From contig CAJXDJ010000043.1 of NCBI GenBank assembly GCA_913052045.1, positions 1 to 6,900 of the forward strand: a stretch of 6,900 nt of DNA. Direction: 5' to 3'. The translations under genes and the position numbers were made by a program. Origin of the DNA: an uncultured Dehalococcoidia bacterium (GTDB lineage: Bacteria; Chloroflexota; Dehalococcoidia; Lucifugimonadales; GCA-2712585). The notes under the pieces are model-generated. The model searched no databases. It worked only from the letters and a program-made list of their open reading frames with translations, and was not told the DNA's origin. Shown here piece after piece: positions 6,694-6,900 of the stretch; positions within the stretch are counted from its first letter, which is position 1, and each line of letters starts with the position of its first letter.

Positions 6694-6713
6694 TTTACCA
6701 TTCCTCTGGTAAA
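6694..6713. repeat. Perfect 7 bp inverted repeat (hairpin or operator)
   Basis: TTTACCA (6694-6700) and TGGTAAA (6707-6713) are perfect inverted copies with a six-base TTCCTC loop, between the mirror promoter and the PIG-L start. No U-tract follows. It could be a regulator site or a leader hairpin of the rightward transcript. Confidence 0.4.
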
Positions 6714-6738
6714 ATTGATACTTCTTAGTCTGGGATGA

Positions 6739-6768
6739 TTGATCATTTCTTTATGTATGAACTATTAT
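6739..6768 (+). promoter_or_regulatory. Alternative promoter candidate close to the PIG-L gene
   Basis: TTGATC (6739-6744), an 18-base spacer and TATTAT (6763-6768) form a plausible sigma-70 type promoter about 40 bases before the GTG start. The -35 match is moderate and the region is AT-rich, so this may be chance. Its spacing is better than that of the candidate at 6626. Confidence 0.3.
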
Positions 6769-6795
6769 CTTGCAAGAACCTGAGATCTTGATTAT

Positions 6796-6801
6796 AGGAG
6801 G
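6796..6801 (+). promoter_or_regulatory. Ribosome binding site that fixes the PIG-L GTG start
   Basis: AGGAGG lies four bases before the GTG at 6806. There is no ATG nearby in this frame, so this strong site decides the choice of the GTG start. Confidence 0.7.
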
Positions 6802-6805
6802 CCTG

Positions 6806-6900
6806 GTGTCTAAGACAGTTCTTTTTGTGATCCCTCACGAAGATGATGGGGAAGGTGGTGGTGGTGGGAGCGCAGCAATGTGGTCTCGTCAAGGAGACAG
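6806..6900 (+). CDS. PIG-L / LmbE family deacetylase, N-terminal start (partial)
   Basis: The first 31 codons of a gene run off the window. The protein begins with a short hydrophobic strand, T-V-L-F-V-I, leading into P-H-E-D-D-G-E, then five glycines, S-A-A-M-W-S-R-Q-G-D. This matches the N-terminus of PIG-L/LmbE zinc-dependent N-acetylglucosaminyl or related deacetylases (P-H-P-D-D-x-E ... G-G-T-x-x-x-x-x-x-x-G). The His and Asp of that motif are metal ligand and catalytic residues and are kept; the Pro between them is Glu here. A run of GGT codons at 6854-6865 makes the glycine stretch. The start is GTG, supported by AGGAGG four bases upstream. The gene diverges from the amidohydrolase pair. 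With only about a tenth of the usual length visible, the family call is good but the substrate is open. Confidence 0.7.
   Translation, partial: MSKTVLFVIPHEDDGEGGGGGSAAMWSRQGD

Noticed and set aside
1..6900. Mobile element, phage, CRISPR or defence system
   Set aside because: No transposase, integrase, terminal repeats, spaced direct repeats or nuclease/toxin families were seen; every long reading frame belongs to a metabolic enzyme family.

Overview
The window carries six complete or nearly complete metabolic enzyme genes and two gene ends. Gene density is high, the sequence is moderately AT-rich, and there are no tRNA, rRNA, CRISPR or IS-like structures. The gene families (tandem luciferase-like flavin/F420 oxidoreductases, a gamma-glutamyltransferase-like Ntn hydrolase, two amidohydrolase-2 proteins with a D-x-D-G-H N-terminus, an MmgE/PrpD end and a PIG-L start) match the catabolic gene content known from uncultured marine or soil Chloroflexota such as SAR202 and other Dehalococcoidia. 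That assignment is inferred from gene content alone; no marker gene is present.

Layout, left to right. Bases 2-380 (+) are the C-terminal end of an MmgE/PrpD-family protein. Its reading frame is broken near base 95, so the ATG at 123 is probably not a real start. A convergent gap with a hairpin (381-421) follows. Next come two tandem paralogous LLM-class oxidoreductases on the minus strand, transcribed 2338->1385 and then 1366->422. They lie 18 bp apart in the same frame, and the second starts with TTG. A 94 bp divergent gap (2339-2432) separates them from a GGT-like Ntn hydrolase on the plus strand (2433-4136). A 94 bp convergent gap then leads to two amidohydrolases on the minus strand, transcribed 6477->5413 and then 5370->4231, with a 42 bp intercistronic hairpin before a strong ribosome binding site. 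The divergent gap 6478-6805 holds two mirror-image promoter candidates sharing the word AGGTTGACA. The window ends with the first 31 codons of a PIG-L/LmbE-like deacetylase (6806->, +).

Functionally this looks like an accessory region for breaking down organic compounds: flavin or F420 redox enzymes, metal-dependent hydrolases or decarboxylases, an amide-cleaving Ntn hydrolase, a zinc deacetylase and a dehydratase-family protein. No substrate can be read from the sequence. Several enzymes have key positions that differ from the well-studied members of their families: GGT substrate-binding residues, the first HxH histidine and the catalytic histidine position of the amidohydrolases, and the proline of HPDD in PIG-L. 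This suggests specificities other than the textbook ones. I see no defence system, phage or new mobile system.
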